This document shows, piece after piece, positions 39,993-50,937 of a DNA stretch of 64,000 nt. Each line of letters starts with the position of its first letter. The stretch's first letter is position 1. The translations under genes and the position numbers were made by a program. This DNA comes from Bacteroidaceae bacterium (GTDB lineage Bacteria > Bacteroidota > Bacteroidia > Bacteroidales > Bacteroidaceae), in the NCBI GenBank assembly GCA_016292045.1, contig JAEEZX010000018.1, positions 22,249 through 86,248 of the forward strand. The letters are read 5' to 3'. The notes under the pieces were generated by a model. The model was not told where the DNA came from. It saw only the letters and a program-made list of their open reading frames with translations, and did not search any database.

Positions 39993-42443
39993 ATGTTTAA
40001 GACTTCCATTACGGCCCTGTGCCTGACAGTATCGCTTACTTCCGCAGCTCAGAGGCTGCATTATGACAAACCCGCCGTCTATTTCGAGGAGGCGCTTGTG
40101 ATTGGCAACGGCACCGTTGGCGGCACCGTCTATGGCGGTACGGAGCAGGACAAGATATCTCTCAACGATATCACGCTCTGGACGGGCGAACCTTGCAACA
40201 TGAAAGTCTATTCTCCCGATGCCCACAAGAGCATTCCCGCCATCCGCGAGGCTCTGCGCAAGGGAGACTATCCCGAGGCCGACCGTCTCCAGCATGACGT
40301 GCAGGGACACTATACGCAGAACTATCAGCCCCTTGGACTTCTCACCATAGATTACCTCGACACCGCTGCGGCTGTCACCGACTACCGTCGCTGGCTCGAT
40401 ATCGGTGAGGCTACAGCACACACCACATGGCAAAGAGGAGGCTGTAAATACACAGCCGAGTATTTCGCCACGAATCCCGATTCCGGCCTCGTCATCCGCA
40501 TCACCACCGACAATCCCGATGGCATCAGCGCCCGCGTGGGTCTCACGAGTCAGCTCCGCAGCGAGGTGCGTACCGAGGACGGCAACACGCTGGTGAGAGA
40601 AGGCTATGTCGCCTACTCTTCCATGCCAAGCTATGTCGGCGGTATGGACCGCTTTGCCTATGACCCCGAGCGAGGTATGCGCTTCTGCACGAAGGTGCAG
40701 GTGGAGGCCTCCGGTGTCCGCACGGAGGGCAACAGCGTTGTGGTGGACGGTTCGCGCGAGGTTGTCATCCGCATGGTGAACGCCACTTCCTTCAACGGTT
40801 ACGACAAGGACCCTGTAAAGGAGGGCCGTCCCTATCGTCAGCTGGCCGATGCCCGCATGAATCATCTTAAGGCCTCGTCATACGATGTCCTGAGAGCGCG
40901 CCACATCGCCGACTACAAGAGCATCTACGACCGCGTGAAACTCTCTCTGGGCATATCCCGCAACGATTCGCGCCCCACCGATATAGTGCTTCGCGAGTAT
41001 CTCGATGAGGGCATCTTCAATCCCGACCTCGAGGCACTCTATTTCCAATACGGCCGCTATCTGCTCATCTCATGCTCCCGCACTCCCGATGTGCCGGCCA
41101 ATCTGCAGGGCCTGTGGAACGAGAAAATACTGCCTCCCTGGTCGTGCAACTACACCTCCAATATCAACCTCGAAGAGAACTATTGGCCGGCCGAGACGGC
41201 AGCTCTGCCAGAAATGCATCTCTCGCTTCTCACCTTCATGAAGGAACTGCAGCGCTCCGGCGAACTCACCGCCAAGGCCTACTACGGTGTGGACAAGGGC
41301 TGGTGTCTGGCTCACAACACCGACATCTGGGCGATGACCTGCCCTGTGGGTTTGCACAGCGGCGACCCTCAGTGGGCCAACTGGAATATGGGCGGCGCGT
41401 GGGTCAGCACTCACATCTGGGAGCACTACACCTTCTCGCTCGACCGTGATTTCCTCAGAGAGTACTATCCCGTGCTCAGGGGCGCAGCCGAGTTCTGCCT
41501 GGGTTGGCTCATCCCCACAGGAGATATGGACGTTGAGGGCAAGGAGTATCTCATCACAGCTCCCTGCACATCTCCCGAGAACGACTACGTGACGCCCCAG
41601 GGCTATCACGGCCGCACGTTCTACGGCGGTTCTGCCGATTTGTCCATGATACGCGAGTGTCTCACCGATGCCCGCAATGCCGCTCTTGTGCTGGGTATTG
41701 ACAATGATTTCGTTGCTCAGGCCGATAAGGCTCTCTCGCGTCTGCAGCCTTATAAGATAGGCAGGAAGGGCAATCTTCAGGAGTGGTTCTACGACTGGGA
41801 CGATGAAGACCCTCACCACCGCCATCAGAGTCATCTCTTCGGTGTATATCCCGGTCACAGCCTCACCGACGGCGTGAACAGCGTGGAGGATATACACAAG
41901 GCTGCCCACAAGTCTCTTGAGCTTCGCGGCGACCGCACCACAGGCTGGAGCACGGGTTGGCGTGTGAATCTCTTTGCCCGCCTCCGCGATGCCGGCAGTG
42001 CCTACCACATGTATCGCAAACTGCTCTCCTACGTGAGTCCCGACGGCTATCGCGGTCCTGACGCCCGTCGTGGCGGCGGCACCTACCCCAACCTCCTGGA
42101 TGCCCATTCGCCTTTCCAGATCGACGGCAACTTCGGCGGCTGCGCCGGTGTGATAGAGATGCTAATGCAGAGCAACTACACTGTCAACTCTCAGCCCTCA
42201 ACCCTCAGCCCTCAGACATCAATTGAACTGCTCCCAGCCTTGCCCGCCAACTGGAAAGACGGTTCTGTCAGCGGCATTCGTGCGCGCGGCGGCATCACGG
42301 TGAGCATGAAGTGGAAAGACGGCAAGGTCACCTATATCGCCCTCACCGCTCAGCAGCCTTGCAGCGTCGCCCTCAGTTTTAACGGCCTCACTAAACAACT
42401 CACGCTGAAGAAAGGCGAGAACAAAATTAAACCTTCTTTCTGA
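39993..42443 (+). CDS. Glycoside hydrolase family 95 (alpha-L-fucosidase/galactosidase-like)
   Basis: '[44 protein letters not shown]', '[31 protein letters not shown]', '[20 protein letters not shown]' typical GH95. Confidence 0.9.
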   Translation: MFKTSITALCLTVSLTSAAQRLHYDKPAVYFEEALVIGNGTVGGTVYGGTEQDKISLNDITLWTGEPCNMKVYSPDAHKSIPAIREALRKGDYPEADRLQHDVQGHYTQNYQPLGLLTIDYLDTAAAVTDYRRWLDIGEATAHTTWQRGGCKYTAEYFATNPDSGLVIRITTDNPDGISARVGLTSQLRSEVRTEDGNTLVREGYVAYSSMPSYVGGMDRFAYDPERGMRFCTKVQVEASGVRTEGNSVVVDGSREVVIRMVNATSFNGYDKDPVKEGRPYRQLADARMNHLKASSYDVLRARHIADYKSIYDRVKLSLGISRNDSRPTDIVLREYLDEGIFNPDLEALYFQYGRYLLISCSRTPDVPANLQGLWNEKILPPWSCNYTSNINLEENYWPAETAALPEMHLSLLTFMKELQRSGELTAKAYYGVDKGWCLAHNTDIWAMTCPVGLHSGDPQWANWNMGGAWVSTHIWEHYTFSLDRDFLREYYPVLRGAAEFCLGWLIPTGDMDVEGKEYLITAPCTSPENDYVTPQGYHGRTFYGGSADLSMIRECLTDARNAALVLGIDNDFVAQADKALSRLQPYKIGRKGNLQEWFYDWDDEDPHHRHQSHLFGVYPGHSLTDGVNSVEDIHKAAHKSLELRGDRTTGWSTGWRVNLFARLRDAGSAYHMYRKLLSYVSPDGYRGPDARRGGGTYPNLLDAHSPFQIDGNFGGCAGVIEMLMQSNYTVNSQPSTLSPQTSIELLPALPANWKDGSVSGIRARGGITVSMKWKDGKVTYIALTAQQPCSVALSFNGLTKQLTLKKGENKIKPSF
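42184..42222. repeat. 7-bp tandem repeat (CTCARCC)n inside GH95 gene
   Basis: CAACTCTCAGCCCTCAACCCTCAGCCCTCAGACATCA. Confidence 0.75.
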
Positions 42444-42472
42444 TTTGGAAACGCAAGGAATGCGTTGAATAA

Positions 42473-42943
42473 TTACAGTATCGCCTCCATTCCTGTTTTC
42501 TGCACCGTCATCCCCATCTTTTCATAGAAACGCATGGCGGAATCGTTGCCTCCCCAGACATTCAGGGTTATGTTGTAGCAGCCTTCCTTTTTTGCATATT
42601 CGCGCACGTAGTCATAGAGCGCCTTTCCGATACGTTTGCCGCGGGAAGCTTCGTCTACGCAGATGTCGTCGATGTAGAGCGTCTTGATGTCCTGCAGCAG
42701 CCGGTGGTTTTTCACCTCTTTTATCTGGCAGAATGCGTGCCCCACCACTTTCCCGTCGTCGTAGACGAAGATGGGGCTGTTTTCGTCCCGGATGATATCT
42801 TCCAGTTCCGCTTCGCTGTATTTCGGCGTGTTTCCCTTGAACAGGTCTGGACGTATCGCGTTGTGCACGGCGTCTGCCTGATACAGCAATGCTATCAGCC
42901 CTGTGATATCTCTTTTCTCTGCTTTTCTAATCATTTTTTGCAT
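42473..42943 (-). CDS. GNAT-family N-acetyltransferase
   Basis: 'LYIDDICVDEASRGKRIGKALYDYVREYAKKEGCYNITLNVWGGNDSAMRFYEKMGM'; upstream CAAAGGTA promoter near 42969. Confidence 0.88.
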   Translation of the reverse strand: MQKMIRKAEKRDITGLIALLYQADAVHNAIRPDLFKGNTPKYSEAELEDIIRDENSPIFVYDDGKVVGHAFCQIKEVKNHRLLQDIKTLYIDDICVDEASRGKRIGKALYDYVREYAKKEGCYNITLNVWGGNDSAMRFYEKMGMTVQKTGMEAIL

Positions 42944-42983
42944 TTATAATATTATGTCTTTTTCGCCACAAAGGTACGAAAAA

Positions 42984-43014
42984 GTTAAGAGTGAGGAGTG
43001 AAAAGTGAAGAGTT
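42984..43014. repeat. 7-bp-period tract (GTgAgGA-like)
   Basis: GTTAAGA GTGAGGA GTGAAAA GTGAAGA GTTTTTT. Confidence 0.6.
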
Positions 43015-43077
43015 TTTTTGGTTTTCTGGACACAAAATATTCGTGTCGCGAATGTCGCAAATGTCGCAACAGCAAGA

Positions 43078-43100
43078 AAGCCGCTGATTTCCAGCGGCTT
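43078..43100. terminator. Hairpin, possible terminator
   Basis: AAGCCGCTG-ATTTC-CAGCGGCTT perfect 9-bp stem, no strong T-tract directly after. Confidence 0.4.
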
Positions 43101-43180
43101 CCCTTCTTACATCTTACTTCTTATATCTTCCCTCAGCCTTCAGACATCAGACTTCCCCTCTCATTTATCATTTATCATTT
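43101..43180. repeat. Composite 7-bp-period tract
   Basis: ATCTTAC TTCTTAT ATCTTCC CTCAGCC TTCAGAC ATCAGAC TTCCCCT CTCATTT ATCATTT ATCATTT. Confidence 0.65.
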
Positions 43181-43272
43181 AGGCGTAGCCGAAAGTAGGT
43201 TTTCTTGTTTTTTTCTGTGAGATATTTCTGTGATTTCTGATGTCACAGGTGTTACGAATTATAAAAGATTAA

Positions 43273-44022
43273 TTACAACCCTCTTTTATCTGTCTTCCGA
43301 TTTTTTAACTCATCCATATAGCCCGCTGTTACTATTCCTGATGGTAGCGCAATAATAGCGATGCCAACCATAGAGGATATTATACTAATAGTTCGGCCTA
43401 AATCAGAAATCGGATATATATCTCCATAACCGACAGTAGTAAGTGTGGATGCGGCCCAATAAAATGCATCAAAAAAATTTCTAAAAAGATATTGTCCTGT
43501 TCTTGGGTCAATTTCTTCTTCCGCATTAAACATAATTAATGCAGTAATGAATACATAAAAAACAGCTAATGAAAGAACTGTACACAATATCTTCTTTTGC
43601 TTACGGATGACGGACAAAATAATACCTAACGGTTCAAAGTATCTAATAAATTTTATAACTCGTAGAACTTTTAATAGGCGCGAAAAACGCATGACCTTGA
43701 AAGTCGGACTGAGAAGATTTAAAGTAGGAAGGATTGTCAACAAGTCTATCACAGCCATTGGCGTAAAAGGATAATAAAGGTATGCGACAAAACCTTTCTT
43801 ATTAGAATTGAGGTCTGCTGTAATCCATCTAAAAATATAGTCTATAATGAAACATGAGCCGGAAAACAAATCAAAATACCAAAATAATCGATATTGTTCT
43901 CGGAACATCAATGGTATAATACCTATCACAATAGCGAGAAGCATCAACCAATCATATAAACGAGATATCAAACTCTCATTTTTATGGTCTATAAGTTTCT
44001 TTATATATTTACGAGTTCCCAT
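43273..44022 (-). CDS. Voltage-gated-like potassium channel / ion transporter
   Basis: 'AFYWAASTLTTVGYGDIYPISDLGRTISIISSMVGIAIIALPSGIVTAGY' pore; S4-like 'RFSRLLKVLRVIKFIR'. Start at MGTRKYIKK (44022). Confidence 0.9.
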   Translation of the reverse strand: MGTRKYIKKLIDHKNESLISRLYDWLMLLAIVIGIIPLMFREQYRLFWYFDLFSGSCFIIDYIFRWITADLNSNKKGFVAYLYYPFTPMAVIDLLTILPTLNLLSPTFKVMRFSRLLKVLRVIKFIRYFEPLGIILSVIRKQKKILCTVLSLAVFYVFITALIMFNAEEEIDPRTGQYLFRNFFDAFYWAASTLTTVGYGDIYPISDLGRTISIISSMVGIAIIALPSGIVTAGYMDELKNRKTDKRGL

Positions 44023-44142
44023 ACTATTTTTTGTGTGCAAAATTACAAAAAAGAGATTATATTCAAGCAATCTAGTTAAAGAAAAACACAAAACAAAGAA
44101 CAGAATGTTTTAATTCTACGATTTAATGATTATCTTTGTAGT

Positions 44143-44997
44143 ATGAAAAATTACAGACTATCCATAATCGTTTCGTTATTGCTCGCAATAGTAATAGGCT
44201 TTAACGTCAATGGTTCTACCTCCAAATATGTTAAAGGTGCACCTATTTCTTCATTTGCAACGCCAGAAAGTAAGGACGTAAATGCCCAACAAACATTTAC
44301 TCCTTTGATAGCTTCCATAGATTTGCCTTTACCTCTAAAAGATGTATCAGAACAACTATTATATAGGAAAGCGTATATTGTTTCATACAATAAGGACAAC
44401 AGAATTCCGAACTGGGTAGCATGGCATCTTACAAGTGAACATACTTATGGTGATGTAAAACGTCTTGGCAACGCATGGCACGAAGATACAGACGTTCCTA
44501 CTCCGAGGGCTTCTCTTGCAGATTATAAAGGAAGCGGATGGACACGCGGCCATATGTGTCCTGCTGGTGATAACAAATGGAATAATGATGCCATGTATGA
44601 ATCGTTTTTGTTTACTAACTGTTGTCCTCAGAATGCTAATTTGAATAGTGGCACATGGAACCAGATAGAAACGTCATGTCGTCGATGGGCTGAAAAATAT
44701 GGTGATTTGTATATCGTTTGCGGTCCAATACTTTTCCGACAAGAACATGAAATGATTGGAGAAAATAAAGTGATTGTTCCCGAGGCTTTCTTCAAAGTTA
44801 TCGTGTGTTTAAAAAAAGGAAAAGAACAGGGTATCGGTTTTATTTGTAGGAATAATGACGGCAATCGAAATAAAGACTTATATATTAACACGATCAAACA
44901 AGTTGAACGAATTACAGGTATAACCTTCTTTCCTCACCTACCTGAACGTATAGCAGATAAAGTTAAAAATAAAGCAGATATTAACGATTGGGAGTAA
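44143..44997 (+). CDS. Secreted DNA/RNA non-specific endonuclease
   Basis: Signal peptide; 'GSGWTRGHMCPAGDNKWNNDAMYESFLFTNCCPQNANLNSGTWNQIE' NUC1-type active site (RGH). TATCTTTG promoter upstream. Confidence 0.9.
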   Translation: MKNYRLSIIVSLLLAIVIGFNVNGSTSKYVKGAPISSFATPESKDVNAQQTFTPLIASIDLPLPLKDVSEQLLYRKAYIVSYNKDNRIPNWVAWHLTSEHTYGDVKRLGNAWHEDTDVPTPRASLADYKGSGWTRGHMCPAGDNKWNNDAMYESFLFTNCCPQNANLNSGTWNQIETSCRRWAEKYGDLYIVCGPILFRQEHEMIGENKVIVPEAFFKVIVCLKKGKEQGIGFICRNNDGNRNKDLYINTIKQVERITGITFFPHLPERIADKVKNKADINDWE

Positions 44998-45020
44998 TCT
45001 TTGTTTAGTAAAAATATTTG

Positions 45021-46991
45021 TTACAAAATTATTTCTAGCCCCTTTTGACGAAGAGTATTAATGTAGTCATCTAAATTGCGGCTATATACAGAGGTGGGGT
45101 CTGTTGCATCTTTGATAAACTTCAAGAACCTACTAATTAAGGAAAGATATTCGTTGTACCAAGATTGGTCCTCTTTATAGTCATACAAAATATCTGCGAT
45201 AAATAGAATATGTGGAGGTACAGGAACTGTTTCTGTAGGCTTTAGCATGTTACAACAATTTCTATATACAGACTCATATCTGCTTAGCTGTACGAAAGGG
45301 ACTTCTTTTCCTGTATATATTTTAAAAATAACGAGAGCAAAGGGATAGCAATATGGATGCAAATCACCCACGACTTTATAAACATTTTTTATAATCCTAT
45401 AGAAATCCATCAATGAACAGAAGAAAAGCTTTCCTCTGTATGTACTTGTATCTCCATCTCCAGACATCTTTTCAGATAAATTTACCTGAACACCATTGAG
45501 ATTATCATGCCGATTTACGCCCGGATCTACTGACAACAAATCCATGAAAGCATAAAAGTCATTCATATATTGACGCGCCCTTTCATATAACGCTACCGGA
45601 TCTACATTAAAAGCCTTAAAACTTGAATTTTCGAACTGCAGATTAGTTTTTTGGGGCTTCGTCGTATCTTCTATGTCATCAACTTCATTAAGAACATTGC
45701 GATATCTTTTATCTACAATAACTGTCAATGAATTAGTGGCTTTTGCTTCCTTTATGGCCTGTTTTAAGTCTTCAGAATTACTAATTATTTTACTAATTTT
45801 TTCTGCATCACCTATAGGCAAAAGAATTAAATTTGGATTTGATGCTAAGAGTGCAGAAGTTTTTATTACATCATCTATTCTCTTTCGAAAATCAGATTCT
45901 GGAATTATCTCTATGGTTGATTTCTTGTAATCAATCACATTTGGATGACTAAAAAAATCCTGTAATGGATAGAGCGAAGAGAATGATATTGCAGAAAAAG
46001 ACTTCCGATCAAACTCAACCCAATAATAAGCAGAAAAACCAGTCACCACAGACAAACGCACTAAAGACACATTTACCGATAAATTAAACAAGTGTCCTGC
46101 AAGATAGTATGATATGCCTAAAAGGGTGTTAACAGTATCTGTGTCAAGTTCCTTCTTGAGTTTATCTTTAATACTTATCTTTCCTGAAGATAATGGCACG
46201 GCTTTCTTGTCTGGAACATATATCATAGAAGGCAGAGAGGCTATTGCATTAATTATGCCACCTTCTTTGTTATAATCAACATCTAAGGTTATGTCAAATG
46301 GAATTTGGGAGTCAAGTTTTACGTTGAGTGCAGATATTTGTTGCTTAACATAGGTATCGTCACCATACAATTCATCCTCAAGTGCCTTTTTACTCTCGTT
46401 ATATTCTCTTAGAAAACTCTCATTTGTCTGGGCTTCAACACATGACTGTATAGTTTCATGATACAGCTTTAATTCCTCCCAATTTGACATTCGCTCATTA
46501 AACTCTTCTTCTAATGTATCTGATACAAAAGAACTTTTCTTGGATGAATTGCGGCTCCAAAGAGAGAAAAATTTAAAATTTGCTTCTTGTTGTAAATCAT
46601 ATGCAACTTCACCTTTGCGAGGAATTGGAAGAGTAAAGGGTTCTCTTTTATATTGCTTAATTGCTAATTTATTTAGCTGATTTTCAACAGAAGTTCGACT
46701 TTTGGGACTAAGCGTTTTTTTTGACAAATATATATAGGCATTATTCCACCCCACTATGGCTTGCAACATCTCTTTTGAAACTTTGACAATTGCATCCTTA
46801 TACAAAGGACTTCGTTTGGCTGCACCATCATGAAGCGAGTACGCAGAACCATCTATAGTCAGATTGTACTCACCATCTTTAGCTAACATCACTTCGGCTC
46901 TGTGCGAGCCATAAGAACGTGTATTAAACGAAAAGGATTGGCGAATAACCATCGGAACCCCAAAAATACCTTTTTTTATTATTATCTTCAT
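45021..46991 (-). CDS. Hypothetical protein (656 aa)
   Basis: Long single ORF with plausible composition; own -7-like TAGCTTTG upstream near 47005. No family recognised. Confidence 0.7.
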   Translation of the reverse strand: MKIIIKKGIFGVPMVIRQSFSFNTRSYGSHRAEVMLAKDGEYNLTIDGSAYSLHDGAAKRSPLYKDAIVKVSKEMLQAIVGWNNAYIYLSKKTLSPKSRTSVENQLNKLAIKQYKREPFTLPIPRKGEVAYDLQQEANFKFFSLWSRNSSKKSSFVSDTLEEEFNERMSNWEELKLYHETIQSCVEAQTNESFLREYNESKKALEDELYGDDTYVKQQISALNVKLDSQIPFDITLDVDYNKEGGIINAIASLPSMIYVPDKKAVPLSSGKISIKDKLKKELDTDTVNTLLGISYYLAGHLFNLSVNVSLVRLSVVTGFSAYYWVEFDRKSFSAISFSSLYPLQDFFSHPNVIDYKKSTIEIIPESDFRKRIDDVIKTSALLASNPNLILLPIGDAEKISKIISNSEDLKQAIKEAKATNSLTVIVDKRYRNVLNEVDDIEDTTKPQKTNLQFENSSFKAFNVDPVALYERARQYMNDFYAFMDLLSVDPGVNRHDNLNGVQVNLSEKMSGDGDTSTYRGKLFFCSLMDFYRIIKNVYKVVGDLHPYCYPFALVIFKIYTGKEVPFVQLSRYESVYRNCCNMLKPTETVPVPPHILFIADILYDYKEDQSWYNEYLSLISRFLKFIKDATDPTSVYSRNLDDYINTLRQKGLEIIL

Positions 46992-47142
46992 AGTACAGTC
47001 TATTGTTAAGCAAAGCTACAATTATAAATAAATAATGAAAATAATCGCATTAGATTTCAGAGGAAAATGAGAAATAAAATACCAGATTTCATTGCACGCT
47101 TTATATTTTAATAGGGAGACCTGGAGATTTCATTATTTATAT

Positions 47143-48252
47143 TTATACGGTTACTAAGTTAATAATATTTAGCACAAATGAACAGTCAAATCCCTGGAAG
47201 ACAAGACGTTTAACATTATTCCCATCTCGTTGAACCTCCATTCCGTCAGAATATGGATTAATACCGATTATCTTGCTGTAAGGAACCTTGATGCTCCGAG
47301 TTTGTCCCATGAAAATAATATTCTTATTAGTTACATATAGACTCCCCTGCCCCATATTCTCCATATAACTTGTTTCTACAGGATGTCCTTTGAATCCACC
47401 CGTACGATATCTAACACCTTTCATAATCCTAAAAGAAAAACCGCCATAACTACCTACCATCTCCTTTTTTATCTTTTCTTGGTACATAGTAACATTATTG
47501 TAGCACCAAAGCGCATCCTCGCCTTTGGTAAGAATAATAGGTGCATTAATAACATATCGTGGGTGACGACCTGCTTGAATATCGCCGAGTATATATGACT
47601 GACCAAGTTCTTCTATTTGGGTTCCCTGCAACGAAGCAGGAAGGTTGATAAGTGAAAGTCCAAGCGTGGATACATATTCTTCAACTTTTTGTTGTTCGGC
47701 AGAAGTCATATAACCATCTTTGAGGAAATTCTTCCCTGCTTGTCCCAACATTTCATAATATACATCTTGTTCTTGCTGGTGAGAAATAGGAAGTGTGTTT
47801 ATCACCTGCTGCGAAATCTGTATAGAGCGTTGTAATGTTTTCTGATTTGTGAAATATTCTGCCATAAAACCACGTATCATTTTCTGGCATAGTCTATCAA
47901 GTGCGCCAGATGAGTTAACAGTCTGATACGATACCCCTATGTTATTTAGAAAATCTTTTACTAAGGCCAATAGAGATGAGTGAAATGGCCAATGAATGGT
48001 GTTAGTCCATTCGTCTATACATTTCCCTGATGAATTACCTATATCTTCATTGGATATAAAATTGTTTTGGGAAACGTTAGCAACAACTTTTCTCAACTCT
48101 CCAATCTGGATAGCATTCATAAAATAAGAGCGCAACGCCCCTTCTAACAATGTTATACCCTGTTTATACTTCTCTTCACATTCCTTATGAGAATGAGAGA
48201 ATAGTCCTGCGCTCTTACCACAATATTTGCATGTTCCCATTGGCGTAAACAA
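47143..48252 (-). CDS. Zinc-finger-like N-terminus plus PH-like domain protein
   Basis: 'CKYCGKSAGLFSHSHKECEEKY' and C-terminal 'GSLYVTNKNIIFMGQTRSIKVPYSKIIGINPYSDGMEVQRDGNNVKRLVFQG' PH/bPH-like. Confidence 0.6.
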   Translation of the reverse strand: MFTPMGTCKYCGKSAGLFSHSHKECEEKYKQGITLLEGALRSYFMNAIQIGELRKVVANVSQNNFISNEDIGNSSGKCIDEWTNTIHWPFHSSLLALVKDFLNNIGVSYQTVNSSGALDRLCQKMIRGFMAEYFTNQKTLQRSIQISQQVINTLPISHQQEQDVYYEMLGQAGKNFLKDGYMTSAEQQKVEEYVSTLGLSLINLPASLQGTQIEELGQSYILGDIQAGRHPRYVINAPIILTKGEDALWCYNNVTMYQEKIKKEMVGSYGGFSFRIMKGVRYRTGGFKGHPVETSYMENMGQGSLYVTNKNIIFMGQTRSIKVPYSKIIGINPYSDGMEVQRDGNNVKRLVFQGFDCSFVLNIINLVTV

Positions 48253-48253
48253 C

Positions 48254-50059
48254 TTAAACCAATTTTACTGAAATTGTTCTGTTCTCTGTTTGATATTGCC
48301 GTTGTGGATATTTAATCACTTCGGTATATATTTCATAGATTGCATTTAGAGCGAACTTACATCCTTCTTTGGTGTAATTTTTTTGTTTGACAGTTTCTAT
48401 GATTTTCGAAAAATCATCCACTTGATATGTTGAGATTATCAAATCAACCACTTTTTGTAATTCCCAATATGCTTTTTCGTATTCTTCCAGTTCTAACAAA
48501 GCGTCAAAACTATTAAGAGCATGGAGCATATATTCTTTAGATGACGGATTAATCTCCTTTTTATCAATAAAGAGTGAGAAATTATAGCATAAAGAAGCTA
48601 TTCCTGCTTTTCTCTTCTGCGGAATGACGTTCTGGGGCTCTTTAACTTTATTGAATGTTCTTACTTTGTCAAGGAAGGTAAATATAGATTCATCCGAAAT
48701 TATATCGCTATAGGTTACAGGTTTGGTTAAATAAAGACCTTGAAGAGATTTTGCACGACTTAATGCCACATATAATTGTCCTGGAGCAAAGATATGACTA
48801 TTTAAATCTAAAATGACTTTATCGTAAGTTTGCCCTTGAGCTTTGTGAATAGTAAAAGCATAAGCTAACTTTAAAGGGAATTGCTTGGTTTTCTGTATGA
48901 AGGGTGACTTTTTCACTAATCTATGCTTTGTTTGATCATATTCCATCTCATAACGATATTCGTTCATTTGATTGAACTTATATCTATCATTAGGATTAGG
49001 GCATTTTACAATTGAATTGTCATCCAACCTAATTGTAAAATAATCACCATTAAAGTCCTCAATTGTCCCGAAATCACCATTTATATATCCCCAATACCTA
49101 CTACTTTTGCATAAAACGACCCTTGCGCCTCGTTTAAAGCGTAACTGCGAGTCATATTCAGATGGTACAATTATTTCGCAAATATCTTCATTAGAAGGCA
49201 AATCACTATGCATTAACACGACATTACCAGTACCGTCCTTTTTTTGTATTGTGTATTCAGCATCTATTGTTGTTATCTGCCCAGGAAGTCCCGACAACTT
49301 CTGGGTATTTACTTGTCGAACTTCCTCATTGGATGATGCTACATATACAGCATCATTGGGCAAAACGTCTGTTACTCGGCTGTTTATCGCATCCATTATT
49401 GATACCTTTTCTTCCGGGGTTAAAGGCTTTCTAAATGCATCCAGTATTTTAACGAAAGAAGGGTCATTTGATTGGCGGTAGGATTTATTCAATTCGAATA
49501 ATTTAATATTGGGAATCTCCTTCTGTACAATATGGCTATTAAAGAAATAAATACCGCCATATTCTTTTTGAAGATACTCCATAACAGCATCATCACTAAC
49601 TATAGGTGGAAGTTGAAACATATCACCTACTGCAACAAATGGAATACCACCAAAAGGTTTACAATTATTTAATGCTTTTTGACAAATCTGATTCATCATC
49701 TCACAAAGGTCTGCACGAACCATAGAAATCTCATCAACAATAAGCATTTTAATTCCTCTTAGGCTCATACCAAATGGGAGAAGATTAGTACTATTCAAAT
49801 TACCAGGATTTTGGTATCCTTCGTCTAAGTCATCCAATGCGCCATGGAAAAAAGAGTGAATTGTTCTAGCTCCCAGATAAAGAGAAGCTGCAAGGTTGGT
49901 TGGTGTCAGCACTTGGCAACCACGAATCTCAGATATTAGTTTCTTGATGAGATGTGTTTTTCCGCTTCCTGCCTTACCATGAATAAAGGTTATACCAGAT
50001 GGAATGGTTCTCAAATACATGAGAACATCGTCTTGAGTCGTATTTGGCATGTTTTGCAT
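48254..50059 (-). CDS. Pif1/RecD-like SF1 helicase
   Basis: 'GITFIHGKAGSGKTHLIKKLISEIRGCQVLTPTNLAASLYLGARTIHSFF' Walker A; 'MLIVDEISMVRADLCEMMNQI'; 'FAYAFTIHKAQGQTYDKVILDL...QLYVALSRAKSLQGLYL'. Confidence 0.88.
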   Translation of the reverse strand: MQNMPNTTQDDVLMYLRTIPSGITFIHGKAGSGKTHLIKKLISEIRGCQVLTPTNLAASLYLGARTIHSFFHGALDDLDEGYQNPGNLNSTNLLPFGMSLRGIKMLIVDEISMVRADLCEMMNQICQKALNNCKPFGGIPFVAVGDMFQLPPIVSDDAVMEYLQKEYGGIYFFNSHIVQKEIPNIKLFELNKSYRQSNDPSFVKILDAFRKPLTPEEKVSIMDAINSRVTDVLPNDAVYVASSNEEVRQVNTQKLSGLPGQITTIDAEYTIQKKDGTGNVVLMHSDLPSNEDICEIIVPSEYDSQLRFKRGARVVLCKSSRYWGYINGDFGTIEDFNGDYFTIRLDDNSIVKCPNPNDRYKFNQMNEYRYEMEYDQTKHRLVKKSPFIQKTKQFPLKLAYAFTIHKAQGQTYDKVILDLNSHIFAPGQLYVALSRAKSLQGLYLTKPVTYSDIISDESIFTFLDKVRTFNKVKEPQNVIPQKRKAGIASLCYNFSLFIDKKEINPSSKEYMLHALNSFDALLELEEYEKAYWELQKVVDLIISTYQVDDFSKIIETVKQKNYTKEGCKFALNAIYEIYTEVIKYPQRQYQTENRTISVKLV

Positions 50060-50061
50060 AT

Positions 50062-50937
50062 TTATATCGCTTTTAGTCCTTGATAATTTCGCATTGAAGT
50101 ACCAAATAAGCCACAACATTCAAACCTGACAGAACAATCATTGCAGATGTCAAGATATCGGGTCTTCCAATCAGAAATACTCCGTGTCGCAAACCTGTGA
50201 TATTCAGTAGGTAGCAAACAAAGAGGAATATTGTATATAGCGACTGGTATATCCCAGTCGTCAAGTTCTTTAACTGCCCTACATAATTGACTGGCGTAAT
50301 CAATTGGCTCCACCCAAATAGTCTCGGCATTTTTTGATGCCCAGCCAGTATCTTCCATGCCCATAAAGGCAACCCATGAAACGAAATATAAGTTTTTGAA
50401 AATGTATTTTGCCAACTGAGGTAGCCGATAGTAATTAAGTTTGTTTATAACAATTCTCAACTCAATAAGAATACCCTCGTTAGCAAGGTTGTATATTCCA
50501 AGCATTGTTTCGTTAAAAGCGCCTTTTGCCCCAGAGATAATGTCATGGTCACGGAAGAAATCTGAATGTAAGGGAACACCTATAAAAACCTTATCCTCAC
50601 CTGCAACTTTTAGTTTATGGACAAATTCATTATCACTAAACGCACGACCATTGCTAAGCACGTGAATGTCTGTAAGTGGCAATTCTTTTCTAACCAGAGA
50701 GACGAGTTCTATAAAGCTATCTCCTGCAAGAGTTGGTTCGCCACCCGTAATACACACAACCTTTGTTTCCTTTGGAGCGGACTTAATGAGTTTAATATTC
50801 TGATTGAAACAAAAATTGAAATCATCGTCTTTTTGTGGAGGTTGGCAACACATTATACAATGATTGTTACATTGGCTTGTAACAAACAAAACGTTACTAT
50901 TGGAATCTATTTCAAATCTCTCTTTCATTTCACCCAA
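50062..50937 (-). CDS. hxsC: His-Xaa-Ser system radical SAM maturase HxsC
   Basis: 'NVLFVTSQCNNHCIMCCQPPQ' radical SAM CxxxCxxC with PP; 'CITGGEPTL'; C-terminal Cys cluster 'CNDCSVRFECCG'; neighbourhood. Confidence 0.82.
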   Translation of the reverse strand: MGEMKERFEIDSNSNVLFVTSQCNNHCIMCCQPPQKDDDFNFCFNQNIKLIKSAPKETKVVCITGGEPTLAGDSFIELVSLVRKELPLTDIHVLSNGRAFSDNEFVHKLKVAGEDKVFIGVPLHSDFFRDHDIISGAKGAFNETMLGIYNLANEGILIELRIVINKLNYYRLPQLAKYIFKNLYFVSWVAFMGMEDTGWASKNAETIWVEPIDYASQLCRAVKELDDWDIPVAIYNIPLCLLPTEYHRFATRSISDWKTRYLDICNDCSVRFECCGLFGTSMRNYQGLKAI

